A stretch of 64,000 nucleotides of DNA, taken from Candidatus Uabimicrobium amorphum (GTDB lineage Bacteria > Planctomycetota > Uabimicrobiia > Uabimicrobiales > Uabimicrobiaceae). The DNA is taken from positions 8,677,547 through 8,741,546 of the forward strand of contig NZ_AP019860.1 in NCBI RefSeq assembly GCF_009002475.1. The letters run 5' to 3'. Positions within the stretch are counted from its first letter, which is position 1, and the number at the start of each line of letters is the position of its first letter. The translations under genes and the position numbers were made by a program. Below are positions 51,419-59,126 of this stretch, in pieces. Under the pieces are notes generated by a model. That model was not told the DNA's origin, searched no databases, and saw only the letters and a list, made by a program, of their open reading frames with translations.

Positions 51419-53416
51419 ATGATGATAAAAGAGTTGTTTTCTCAAGGCATTATCAAAGTAGCATCGCAACCAAAAGACAACGCACTCGACATCGATAACT
51501 TGGGAGACAAACGCGTTCTTCTTTTACCTATAGATCACGACTACCCAGGCGGTTCAGCATCTATGCACAATGCGGTATTTTCTAAATTCAATCTTCCCTT
51601 CCGCAGTAGTTTTGTCGTTGCTGATCCAGCAAACGCAGAGGCCATTGTCAATGCTTTCCGCGAAGACCCACTTTACGTTGGTGGCGGGATGGGCTCAGGC
51701 TTTAAAGATAAAGTGGCTCCATTTTTAGACGATCTAGATGAATCAGCAAAAGCAATTGGCAGTGTAAACGTCGTCGCCAAACGCGATGGAAAACTCATTG
51801 GTTACAACACCGATGGTATTGGTTTTGTTAACGGTTTGTTAGCAGAATATCCTGATTGCATTTCTGGAAAAAAAGTTGTGATTCTTGGTGCAGGTGGGAC
51901 CGCGCTACCTATCGCATATGAACTTTCACAACATAGTTCCACAGAAATTGTAGATACGGGAGAGATTGTTATTCTGAACCGCACCGTTGCGAAAGCAGAA
52001 AAAATTGCCAAGCTCATTACACGTTATGCAAATTCGCGTTTTGGTGGAGAAGATGCGATTGGTAAAGAGCTACAAGACGCCGACGTAGTCATCAACACTT
52101 CAAATAAAGGTGCCCAACCAAATGAAATGTATTCGGCTTATGCGCCAATGACCGGTAACCCTGACGCAGATATGCAGGTTGCTTTGTCAAATGTTGGCCG
52201 TATGCCGGAAACGGCAATTGTTGCAGATATACTTCTAGAAAACGATACTCTTACTTTACAAATGGCACGCAACCACGGCAATCGTACACACAGTGGACGA
52301 CACATGAACCTGTATCAGGCCATTCCTGCCATTAAAATAATGACGGGTATTGATACTCCAGATAAAGACATCGAAAACATCATGCGTGAGGCGCTATACG
52401 GTCCACCAGCCTCTGCCACACCTGCGGCAGCTACCGCGAGTACAGATTCGGAAAAACACATAGATAAACTATTCGAACAAAACCTTGTAAAAATAGCCGC
52501 GCAACCAAAAAACAATGCCCTGGACATAAAGAATTGTGAAGGACAAAATCTATTACTAATCCCCATTGATCATGATTACCCAGGTGGTTCCGCAGCGATG
52601 CACAATGCTGTTTTTGAGCACCATAATTTACCTTATCGAACAAGCTTTGTTGTAGGAGACCCTGCAAACGCGGAAACAATTATGTCAACATTCCGCAAAG
52701 ATTCGCGTTATGTGGGTGGTGGTGTAGGTTCTGGATTTAAAGACAAAGTAGCCCCTTTCTTAGACGGCCTTGATGACTCCGCCAAAGTAATTGGTAGTGT
52801 GAATGTCGTTGCCAAAGAAGATGGTAAACTCATTGGTTACAATACCGACGGTATTGGTTTTGTCAATGGATTACTTTCCGAATACCCTGGCTGTATCGAA
52901 GGAAAGAAAGTGGTCATTCTTGGTGCTGGCGGAACCGCTCTCCCCATTGCATATGAGTTAGCGAAGAAGAAACCTAGTCTCATTGTGATTTGCAATCGCA
53001 CCGTTGCCAAAGCCCAAAAAATTGCAAACCTCATCGGCGGATATTGTGCCGCTTATGGTGCAGGTGAACAAGAAATTGGCAAGGAGTTTAAAGACGCGGA
53101 GCTCGTCATTAACACCTCTAATAAAGGTGCGCAACCCAATGAAAAATACTCTGCTTTTGGCCCAATGACTGGGGACCCAGAAAAAGATATGCAAGTAAGT
53201 TTAAGCAACCTATCCAACCTATCAAATTCTGCAATTATTGCGGACATTTTACTCGAAGACGAAACTCTTACTTTGAAAATGGCGAAAGAACACGGAAACC
53301 GAGTACACAATGGTCAACATATGAACTTATTCCAAGCTGTTCCCGCGTTTAAGATCATGACAAAGCTAGATAAAGCAGATGAAGAATTGGAAAGGATTAT
53401 GAGAGCGGCGTTGTAA
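51419..53416 (+). CDS. Tandem-duplicated shikimate-dehydrogenase-like protein
   Basis: A 665-residue protein made of two homologous halves of about 320 residues joined by an Ala/Ser/Thr-rich linker (near residues 325-345). Each half has SVNVVAKxDGKLIGYNTDGIGF (the AroE substrate Asp block) and GAGGTALPIAYEL (Rossmann glycine loop), about 344 residues apart. However, the AroE SxS and NVTxPFK motifs are changed to GGSAxMHNA and GSGFKDKVAPF; the lysine is kept and the NVT residues are lost. So the fold and an NAD(P)-dependent reaction are likely, while shikimate as substrate is doubtful. A start at 51419 or 51422 follows AAAGGA. The downstream ASCH-like gene begins 2 bp after it. Confidence 0.85.
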   Translation: MMIKELFSQGIIKVASQPKDNALDIDNLGDKRVLLLPIDHDYPGGSASMHNAVFSKFNLPFRSSFVVADPANAEAIVNAFREDPLYVGGGMGSGFKDKVAPFLDDLDESAKAIGSVNVVAKRDGKLIGYNTDGIGFVNGLLAEYPDCISGKKVVILGAGGTALPIAYELSQHSSTEIVDTGEIVILNRTVAKAEKIAKLITRYANSRFGGEDAIGKELQDADVVINTSNKGAQPNEMYSAYAPMTGNPDADMQVALSNVGRMPETAIVADILLENDTLTLQMARNHGNRTHSGRHMNLYQAIPAIKIMTGIDTPDKDIENIMREALYGPPASATPAAATASTDSEKHIDKLFEQNLVKIAAQPKNNALDIKNCEGQNLLLIPIDHDYPGGSAAMHNAVFEHHNLPYRTSFVVGDPANAETIMSTFRKDSRYVGGGVGSGFKDKVAPFLDGLDDSAKVIGSVNVVAKEDGKLIGYNTDGIGFVNGLLSEYPGCIEGKKVVILGAGGTALPIAYELAKKKPSLIVICNRTVAKAQKIANLIGGYCAAYGAGEQEIGKEFKDAELVINTSNKGAQPNEKYSAFGPMTGDPEKDMQVSLSNLSNLSNSAIIADILLEDETLTLKMAKEHGNRVHNGQHMNLFQAVPAFKIMTKLDKADEELERIMRAAL

Positions 53417-53417
53417 A

Positions 53418-53816
53418 ATGAATCTACCACGTGATGAAATGGCTTTCCGTAAACAATACCAAGGACTAGTATTGCAACGAAAACTCACGACCATTTTTCG
53501 TCCAGGAAATAGGATTTATCCAAACTGGCGTGGTTATAAACCGGGTGAAGTTGTTACCTTGCGTGTTATTGAAAAAGTAGGTGATGATGCAAAAAAAATA
53601 CCACCGACATTTAATGACATTAAATTAAAGATAAAAATCGCGGAAATCCAAGTAAAAAATATAGAAGAACTTTCCCAAAAAGATTTTATAGGTAGCTCAG
53701 AAGATGTACAGGATATAACTAGTTTAAAGCAACACCTTAGCCACATCTATCGTAAGCCTATATCATCTTATCACAAGCAATTAGTAACCCAAATTACGAT
53801 TGCTTATCTAGAATAA
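53418..53816 (+). CDS. Possible ASCH/PUA-like protein
   Basis: A 132-residue basic protein. The pattern FRKQYQGLVLQRKLTTIFRPG, followed by YKPGEVVTLRVIEKVG, resembles ASCH-type PUA-like domains, in which an LR-containing strand binds RNA or nucleosides. The match is partial and I am not certain of it. It starts 1 base after the stop of the dehydrogenase-like gene, so the two are translationally coupled. A terminator follows directly. Confidence 0.55.
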   Translation: MNLPRDEMAFRKQYQGLVLQRKLTTIFRPGNRIYPNWRGYKPGEVVTLRVIEKVGDDAKKIPPTFNDIKLKIKIAEIQVKNIEELSQKDFIGSSEDVQDITSLKQHLSHIYRKPISSYHKQLVTQITIAYLE

Positions 53817-53818
53817 AA

Positions 53819-53852
53819 AAAAGGCTTCTTAGTTTTGTCTAAGAAGCCTTTT
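53819..53852. terminator. Bidirectional terminator
   Basis: AAAAGGCTTCTTAG at 53819-53832 pairs perfectly with CTAAGAAGCCTTTT at 53839-53852 around TTTTGT. It separates the convergent ASCH-like and response-regulator genes, and its last bases include the stop codon of the latter. Confidence 0.92.
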
Positions 53853-54207
53853 ATTGTAAAAAGCGCTCGATACTTTCATTAAACGTCGCATTAAAATCCT
53901 TCACAATACAATCATTGAATCCTGCTTCAACGGCTTTATTTTTATCTTCTTCTGTCATTGATGCTGTAATCGCAATTGCCTGTGTATGACAGTTGTTCTC
54001 ACGTAGTTTTCGTATTGCCTTAAAACCACTCATCACCGGCATGTGTAAATCCATCAGAATTAAGTCAAAATCCTTATCTTCGAGTATAGATAGCGCTTTT
54101 TTTCCGTTATCCACTTCATACACTTCATGCCCTTTTTCTTCCAAAAGGATTTTAAGTACTGTGCGAATTACCTTCTCATCTTCCACCAATAAAATTGTTT
54201 TCATCAT
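53851..54207 (-). CDS. CheY-like single-domain response regulator
   Basis: A 118-residue receiver domain with no output domain. ILLVEDEKVIR carries the acidic pair, LILMDLHMPVMSG the phospho-acceptor Asp, AIAITAS the switch Thr, and IVKDF the conserved Lys. Such proteins act by binding partners, for example kinases or motor/secretion components. No cognate histidine kinase is adjacent; the hybrid kinase is 36 kb away. Confidence 0.95.
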   Translation of the reverse strand: MMKTILLVEDEKVIRTVLKILLEEKGHEVYEVDNGKKALSILEDKDFDLILMDLHMPVMSGFKAIRKLRENNCHTQAIAITASMTEEDKNKAVEAGFNDCIVKDFNATFNESIERFLQ

Positions 54208-54379
54208 CTAACGGAATAACATTCCCAGAATACTCCGCATCTCCTTCCCAGACTCAAGTTGCTTTAGACTTTTTTACATTTTTTTACATTTTTTTACTTG
54301 GTAATGACAAACAGCCAAATTCGTTTTGCTATTCTTAGATACCGAAGTCAGGAATAACCTATAAAAAATGAAATTTTCA

Positions 54380-54407
54380 TTGTTCGAAATGGAACCTAGT
54401 TTATAAG
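54380..54407 (+). promoter_or_regulatory. Candidate promoter of the double-STN gene
   Basis: TTGTTC at 54380-54385 and TATAAG at 54402-54407 with a 16-bp spacer. The upstream 54270-54300 has three near-direct repeats of TTTTTTACA, which could be an AT-rich UP-like element. The leader would be about 30 bases. Confidence 0.35.
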
Positions 54408-54442
54408 ATTATTATCTTACTATATTTTGAAAGAGCTACACT

Positions 54443-55855
54443 ATGAAAAAATTAATATTTATCACTTTATGTTTTACAAGTATTTTATTCGCGCAAAATC
54501 AACAACTAGACCTCGAAAACTTGTACGAAAAAGCCTACTTTTTAGAAACAGCGCAGCGAGATCTACAAAAATCATTTACGGTCTATGAAGCGGTTTTAGC
54601 TCTCAATCCCGAAGACGATTTGGCCGCGCGATGCCACTTACGTATCGCTGAAATTTATCGCAAAACAAACAAAAATAAACAGGCGAAATTAACCTACCAA
54701 AAAATACTCAAAAACTTTGCACAACAAAAAGAAATTTGCCAGCAAGTACAAAAAAAACTAAAGGAGTACTACGGTGCCGCAGATTCTTCGGCATCACTTT
54801 TGGATAAAATAAAAACCACCACAATCACAGTGGATTTTAAAGAAGCACCTCTGGAAGATTTCATACGCTTTTTGGCAAAAACTGCGGATATTAACATTTT
54901 AGTTGTAGAAGGAATGCAAATACCTATAACGCTAAAAGTCAAAAAGGTTTCCGTGAAAGCTCTGTTGGATATTTTACCGAGTATCACCGGTGTATCCTAT
55001 AAAGTCTGGAATGGAATTATCATTATTGGAAACTTGCCGGTAGAGTGGAGGATCGATAGTACTTCAGACAGCGTACCTGCGACAACAAAAGAAAAAGAAG
55101 ACTATTTGCAAAATAACTTATTAAATGTCGATTTCTTAGAGACACCTTCGCAAGATTTTTTCAATTTTTTCGCAAAAACGCTTGATCTAAACATTGTTCT
55201 TACCAAAGAAGCACAAGGGAAAAAAATTAATCTAAGTTTGAGAAATGTATCGGCAAAAAACATCTTACAAATCGCTTGTTCTCTCATCGACTGTCGTTAC
55301 CACTACCAAAATTCGATTATTGTTATTGATCACGAAGATAAGTACCGCTCAACATCGAACGAAATATACGAGTTACCACTACAATTTACTTACGATCATC
55401 CTCCTGTTGAGAATCAGAAGTTCACTGTAATTATCACGCATAAAGATCCTCAAAGTAAAATAACAGAAAGCGATCGCTACGCTTTACAAAAAAAAGAAAA
55501 TAACCAATATACTATGCGTCTCCAGTTTACGGCCCCTTTCGATATAAGCGTGCAGCATCCCGGATATTATCCACAAAAAAAGTTTGTCAAAAAACTAGCA
55601 AAGACAGTTTTTGCCATGCAAGCGAAGAAAAGACAATTATCCTTCCATATCCACAATAGCAAAACCAAAAAAATGGTTTTGGCCAAAGCCGTTATGGTCA
55701 ACGCAAAACAAGCATCGTTTAATGATCGCTATTCTCCGGGGCAGAAGTTACAAGTAGAAATAAAATGTCAAGGTTACAAACCCTTTACCACAACGGTCAC
55801 CGTAGTGCCGGGAAAAGGACCTTTTATCATAGATGTGCCAGTAGTGGCGGAGTGA
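54443..55855 (+). CDS. Periplasmic TPR protein with two STN/secretin-N0-like domains
   Basis: A 470-residue exported protein (signal KKLIFITLCFTSILFA). Residues about 25-110 are two or three TPRs. Two homologous STN-like domains follow: about 130-195 (VDFKEAPLEDFIRFLAKTAD and ITLKVKKVSVKALLDIL) and about 230-295 (VDFLETPSQDFFNFFAKTLD and INLSLRNVSAKNILQIA). These match the N0 module of secretins and TonB receptors. The C-terminal part has two beta-rich PEGA-like segments (VQHPGYYPQKK, IKCQGYKPFTT). It has no secretin barrel. Given the two secretins 4-8 kb downstream, it may be an accessory or substrate of secretion. Confidence 0.8.
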   Translation: MKKLIFITLCFTSILFAQNQQLDLENLYEKAYFLETAQRDLQKSFTVYEAVLALNPEDDLAARCHLRIAEIYRKTNKNKQAKLTYQKILKNFAQQKEICQQVQKKLKEYYGAADSSASLLDKIKTTTITVDFKEAPLEDFIRFLAKTADINILVVEGMQIPITLKVKKVSVKALLDILPSITGVSYKVWNGIIIIGNLPVEWRIDSTSDSVPATTKEKEDYLQNNLLNVDFLETPSQDFFNFFAKTLDLNIVLTKEAQGKKINLSLRNVSAKNILQIACSLIDCRYHYQNSIIVIDHEDKYRSTSNEIYELPLQFTYDHPPVENQKFTVIITHKDPQSKITESDRYALQKKENNQYTMRLQFTAPFDISVQHPGYYPQKKFVKKLAKTVFAMQAKKRQLSFHIHNSKTKKMVLAKAVMVNAKQASFNDRYSPGQKLQVEIKCQGYKPFTTTVTVVPGKGPFIIDVPVVAE

Positions 55856-55938
55856 GAAGCACGGAAAGAAACGGTTGTAATACAAATCTTTAGAGAGTGG
55901 GTACTATCTGCCCACTCCTCTAAAGCGATGCAAATGGG

Positions 55939-56319
55939 CTATTGAGCTTTTCTTGTATACGCGTATGCCCAAAGAATCAAACCGACTTGTATCACTAAAC
56001 GCACATACAAAGCTGTAACGCCAAACTGAGGAAAAAGTTCGGGGTTCATTGCCATGTGGATGTTGGCGGGAGAAACAGCAATCAACAGTGCGACAATCCC
56101 CCAGGCAGCCAAGGCTTGAAATCGCTTAATCATCAGTGACACCCCTAGGATGATTTCAATAACTCCACTAATGTAAACCAACGCTAGATGCCAAGGTAAG
56201 TATGGAGGCATGATACTCATAAAAAACGCGGTGTTCACAAAGTGCCCGATACCTGCGGCGATAAAAAATAGTCCAAAGAGTATTTTCAAAGCAATTTTGA
56301 TTTTGGCGAACATAGACAA
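55939..56319 (-). CDS. DoxX-family membrane protein
   Basis: A 126-residue protein with four hydrophobic helices and the DoxX-like motifs FIAAGIGHFVNTAFF, YISGVIEIILGVSL and PANIHMAMNPE. DoxX relatives are linked to quinone or thiol redox systems. It is the last gene of a minus-strand trio (nitroreductase-ferredoxin-DoxX) with 3-bp spacing to the ferredoxin gene, so a membrane electron-transfer role is suggested. Confidence 0.85.
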   Translation of the reverse strand: MSMFAKIKIALKILFGLFFIAAGIGHFVNTAFFMSIMPPYLPWHLALVYISGVIEIILGVSLMIKRFQALAAWGIVALLIAVSPANIHMAMNPELFPQFGVTALYVRLVIQVGLILWAYAYTRKAQ

Positions 56320-56322
56320 ATC

Positions 56323-56625
56323 CTAATCTAAAAACTCTGGGGGAAGGGGAATTCCATCATATGTAATCTCTAATTTTTGCGATGTGGGATATGCTTGGCA
56401 GGTCAAGATGTAATTCTCTTTTATATCTTGCTCATCAAGACCTGTTTTTACTTCTAAGTCAACAGATCCAGAAAGTAGTTTTGCCTTACATTCCGTGCAA
56501 AATCCCGAACGACAAGAGTAGGGGATATTGTAACCGTTTTCTAGGAGGACATCGAGAATAGCCTCCTTTGCATCAACTGTCACTTGGTATTGTTTGTTTT
56601 CAATGGTAAATGTCAACTCGCTCAA
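56323..56625 (-). CDS. [2Fe-2S] plant-type ferredoxin
   Basis: A 100-residue ferredoxin. The cluster loop is YSCRSGFCTECKAKLLSG, giving C-x4-C-x2-C, with the fourth Cys in YILTCQAYP. No FAD or other domain is attached. It lies between the deiodinase-like flavoprotein (9 bp upstream) and DoxX, which makes it the obvious candidate one-electron donor to that flavoprotein. Confidence 0.95.
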   Translation of the reverse strand: MSELTFTIENKQYQVTVDAKEAILDVLLENGYNIPYSCRSGFCTECKAKLLSGSVDLEVKTGLDEQDIKENYILTCQAYPTSQKLEITYDGIPLPPEFLD

Positions 56626-56634
56626 TCCATTCCC

Positions 56635-57297
56635 CTACATAAAAGTAGTTGTCGCCGCTAATGATTTTTTTTGAATGTCCGGTACCTGAGTATCCTGCTG
56701 CGGGTAACCAACAACTAGAATGAGATAGGGTCGTTCATTGGTGGGGCGTTGTAAAATTTTATTCAAAAAATTCATCGGACTTGGAGTATGAGTGAGTGAC
56801 ACGAGTCCCGCATTGTGAATAGCGGTAATCAAAATTCCTGTAGCGATGCCCACCGACTCTTGTACATAGTAATGTTTTTTCTTATTGCCATTCTCATCTA
56901 AACCATAGCTTTGCGCAAAAATGGCAATCAAGTATGGCGCGGTCTCTAAAAACGGTTTGTTAGCATCTGTACCAAGTGGGGCAAGAGCTTCTAGCCAATC
57001 ATCGGGAGCGCGGTTTTCGTAAAATTCACGCTCCTCTGTTTCCGCAGCCAGGCGAATTTCTCTTTTGATTTTTGTATCTTCTACCACCACAAAATGCCAT
57101 GGTTGTAAGTTAGCACCGTTGGGAGCTGTTCCCGCAGCCAACAAACAATTTTCAATGACTTCGCGTGGTATTTTGCGTTCGGAAAAATGACGTACCGTGC
57201 GACGTTTTTGTACATTTTCATAAAACTCTCGCGAACGCCTAACCATATTCTCCGCAGAGTACTCGGTGAATTGTAGTGGTAGAAAATCATAGGACAT
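56635..57297 (-). CDS. Nitroreductase-family flavoprotein, iodotyrosine-deiodinase-like
   Basis: A 220-residue FMN enzyme. KRRTVRHFSERKIP binds FMN phosphate, and PNGANLQPWHFVVVED is shared by the iodotyrosine deiodinase (IYD)/BluB branch. The active-site lid EEREFYENRAPDDW followed by NKPFLETAPYLIAIF carries Glu, Tyr and Lys at the spacing of the IYD substrate-zwitterion triad (human E157, Y161, K182 pattern). This predicts reductive dehalogenation of halotyrosines, or at least binding of an aromatic amino acid. It is co-transcribed with a ferredoxin and DoxX, and begins 20 bp downstream of gspE. Confidence 0.82.
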   Translation of the reverse strand: MSYDFLPLQFTEYSAENMVRRSREFYENVQKRRTVRHFSERKIPREVIENCLLAAGTAPNGANLQPWHFVVVEDTKIKREIRLAAETEEREFYENRAPDDWLEALAPLGTDANKPFLETAPYLIAIFAQSYGLDENGNKKKHYYVQESVGIATGILITAIHNAGLVSLTHTPSPMNFLNKILQRPTNERPYLILVVGYPQQDTQVPDIQKKSLAATTTFM

Positions 57298-57317
57298 TTT
57301 CTTTTACCTTTCGTCCT

Positions 57318-59021
57318 CTAGAACAAATCCATTTGTGTCACACGCAGTACTTCGTCGATTGTGGTCCAACCTTTGGCTGCTTTTGCCGCACCGTCCATAC
57401 GCAAGGTGCGTAAACCGCGCTCTACGCATTCTTGTTTTATCTCACTGGCACTTGCGCGTTCTACGATCTTGGCCTTAATCTTTTCGGTAATCGGCAATAC
57501 TTCGTAAACCCCACAACGTCCTTTATATCCACTTCCCATACATTGCTCACAACCCTTACCTTGCCACAAAACGCCATGCGGTAAATCGTTAAAATCAAGT
57601 CCCACAGACTTAAGTTTGGCTTCACTAGGTTTGTACTCGGTTTTGCAGTCATCGCAGATACGTCGCATAAGTCTTTGCGCCATAGCACACACCAGAGAAG
57701 ACGATACCATGTATGGCTCGATCCCAATATCCAAAAGACGTGTAATCGTACTTGCTGAATCGTTGGTGTGGATGGTAGAAAGTACTAAGTGTCCTGTTTG
57801 TGCCGCTTGAATCGCAATTCTTCCTGTTTCTTCATCGCGGATCTCCCCAATCATAATAACATCAGGGTCTTGGCGAAGTAACGTCTTGAGAGTTTTGGCA
57901 AACGTCAAACCTTTTTTCACCGCCACTTGAGTTTGGCTAATACCACGCATTTGGTATTCTACTGGATTTTCTACGGTGACAATATTTTTCTCAACGGCAT
58001 TTAAACCCGCGAGACAAGCATACAGCGTCGTCGACTTACCACTACCTGTTGGTCCCGTCACAAGAATAATTCCGTGATTATATTGGATGAAGTGGTTGAG
58101 AACTTTTAGATCGCGTTCGTCTAAACCAATATCGTCGAGGCGAAATACTTTGTTCGACTTATCCAAAATACGCATTACGATACGCTCTCCGGAAACAACT
58201 GGTAACGACGAAATACGCAAATCCACTTCCTTAGTTCCCATAACAATAGAAGTACGACCATCTTGGGGCAAACGCTTCTCTGCGATATCCATACGCCCCA
58301 TTACCTTAATTCTACTCACAACTGCGTCCTGATAGCGTTTAGGTATACTCTGGACGTCGTACAAAATACCGTCAATGCGATAACGTACTTGTAACTTTTC
58401 CTCGTATGGTTGTAGATGGATATCACTTACTTTTTTGCGCAGTGCCTGCAAGAGAATATTATTCACCGTGCGAATTACCGGAGGTTTGTTCTGCGATTCA
58501 GCAATGTCAAAACGTTCTTCAAATTCACCAATACCATCTAAATCAAAATCTTCTTCCATTTCATCAACGGCGTTGCCATCGGACATGTGCTGTTGATATG
58601 CTTGGTTGATAAGAGCTAAAATTTCGGTTCGCGGTGCCAAGATAATCTCGACTTCACTATCGAGTAAACTTGCAAGTTCATCGAGAGGGTATGTCAATAG
58701 AGGCGTACAAGTAGCAATATAGTAAAAACCATGTTTTTCATCTATCGCAATCAAAGAGGAGTTACGCGCAAAATTAATGGGCACTTTTTCACAAAAACTT
58801 TTGGGCACTTTAATACCTTCGAGCTTTTCGCGTAATTCATATCCAAGATAATCACTCATTGCTTGTAATAGCGGCATTTCTGGTATATAACGATGTTGAA
58901 CCAAACATTGATCTAACGTAAGATTTTCTTCTTCCGTCAGTTTGATCACTTCTTCGACTTTGCTCTCATCAATCAGTTCTTTTTCAACAAAAATAGACAT
59001 TAAATCTTTTAAGTTTTGCAT
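57318..59021 (-). CDS. gspE: Type II secretion / type IV pilus assembly ATPase (GspE/PilB family)
   Basis: A 567-residue cytoplasmic ATPase powering pseudopilus assembly. An N-terminal GspE/MshEN domain (about 1-150) precedes the catalytic core: Walker A VTGPTGSGKST, Asp box MRILDKSNK region, Walker B IMIGEIRDEETGRIAIQAAQTGH, and the His box STIHTND. The zinc tetracysteine element is present (CDDC and CEQC). The start at 59021 has GAGGAG 5 bases upstream; a longer frame to 59042 lacks it. It is downstream of two secretin genes, separated by an intercistronic hairpin. Confidence 0.95.
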   Translation of the reverse strand: MQNLKDLMSIFVEKELIDESKVEEVIKLTEEENLTLDQCLVQHRYIPEMPLLQAMSDYLGYELREKLEGIKVPKSFCEKVPINFARNSSLIAIDEKHGFYYIATCTPLLTYPLDELASLLDSEVEIILAPRTEILALINQAYQQHMSDGNAVDEMEEDFDLDGIGEFEERFDIAESQNKPPVIRTVNNILLQALRKKVSDIHLQPYEEKLQVRYRIDGILYDVQSIPKRYQDAVVSRIKVMGRMDIAEKRLPQDGRTSIVMGTKEVDLRISSLPVVSGERIVMRILDKSNKVFRLDDIGLDERDLKVLNHFIQYNHGIILVTGPTGSGKSTTLYACLAGLNAVEKNIVTVENPVEYQMRGISQTQVAVKKGLTFAKTLKTLLRQDPDVIMIGEIRDEETGRIAIQAAQTGHLVLSTIHTNDSASTITRLLDIGIEPYMVSSSLVCAMAQRLMRRICDDCKTEYKPSEAKLKSVGLDFNDLPHGVLWQGKGCEQCMGSGYKGRCGVYEVLPITEKIKAKIVERASASEIKQECVERGLRTLRMDGAAKAAKGWTTIDEVLRVTQMDLF

Positions 59022-59040
59022 ACCGTCTCCTCGCAAATTC

Positions 59041-59077
59041 AAAATAAAAGGCGAACCGCTGGTCTGCGAGCTCGCCT
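59041..59077 (-). terminator. Intercistronic hairpin with T-run (attenuator)
   Basis: Read on the minus strand, AGGCGA (59077-59072) pairs with TCGCCT (59054-59049) around a GC-rich stretch, followed by TTTATTTT. It lies between the secretin stop (59127) and the gspE start (59021), so it may lower gspE relative to the secretins. Confidence 0.55.
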
Positions 59078-59126
59078 ATCAATTTTTGTTTTAATTAGAG
59101 CTAAATGCTCTTGAGGTAAAACACTA

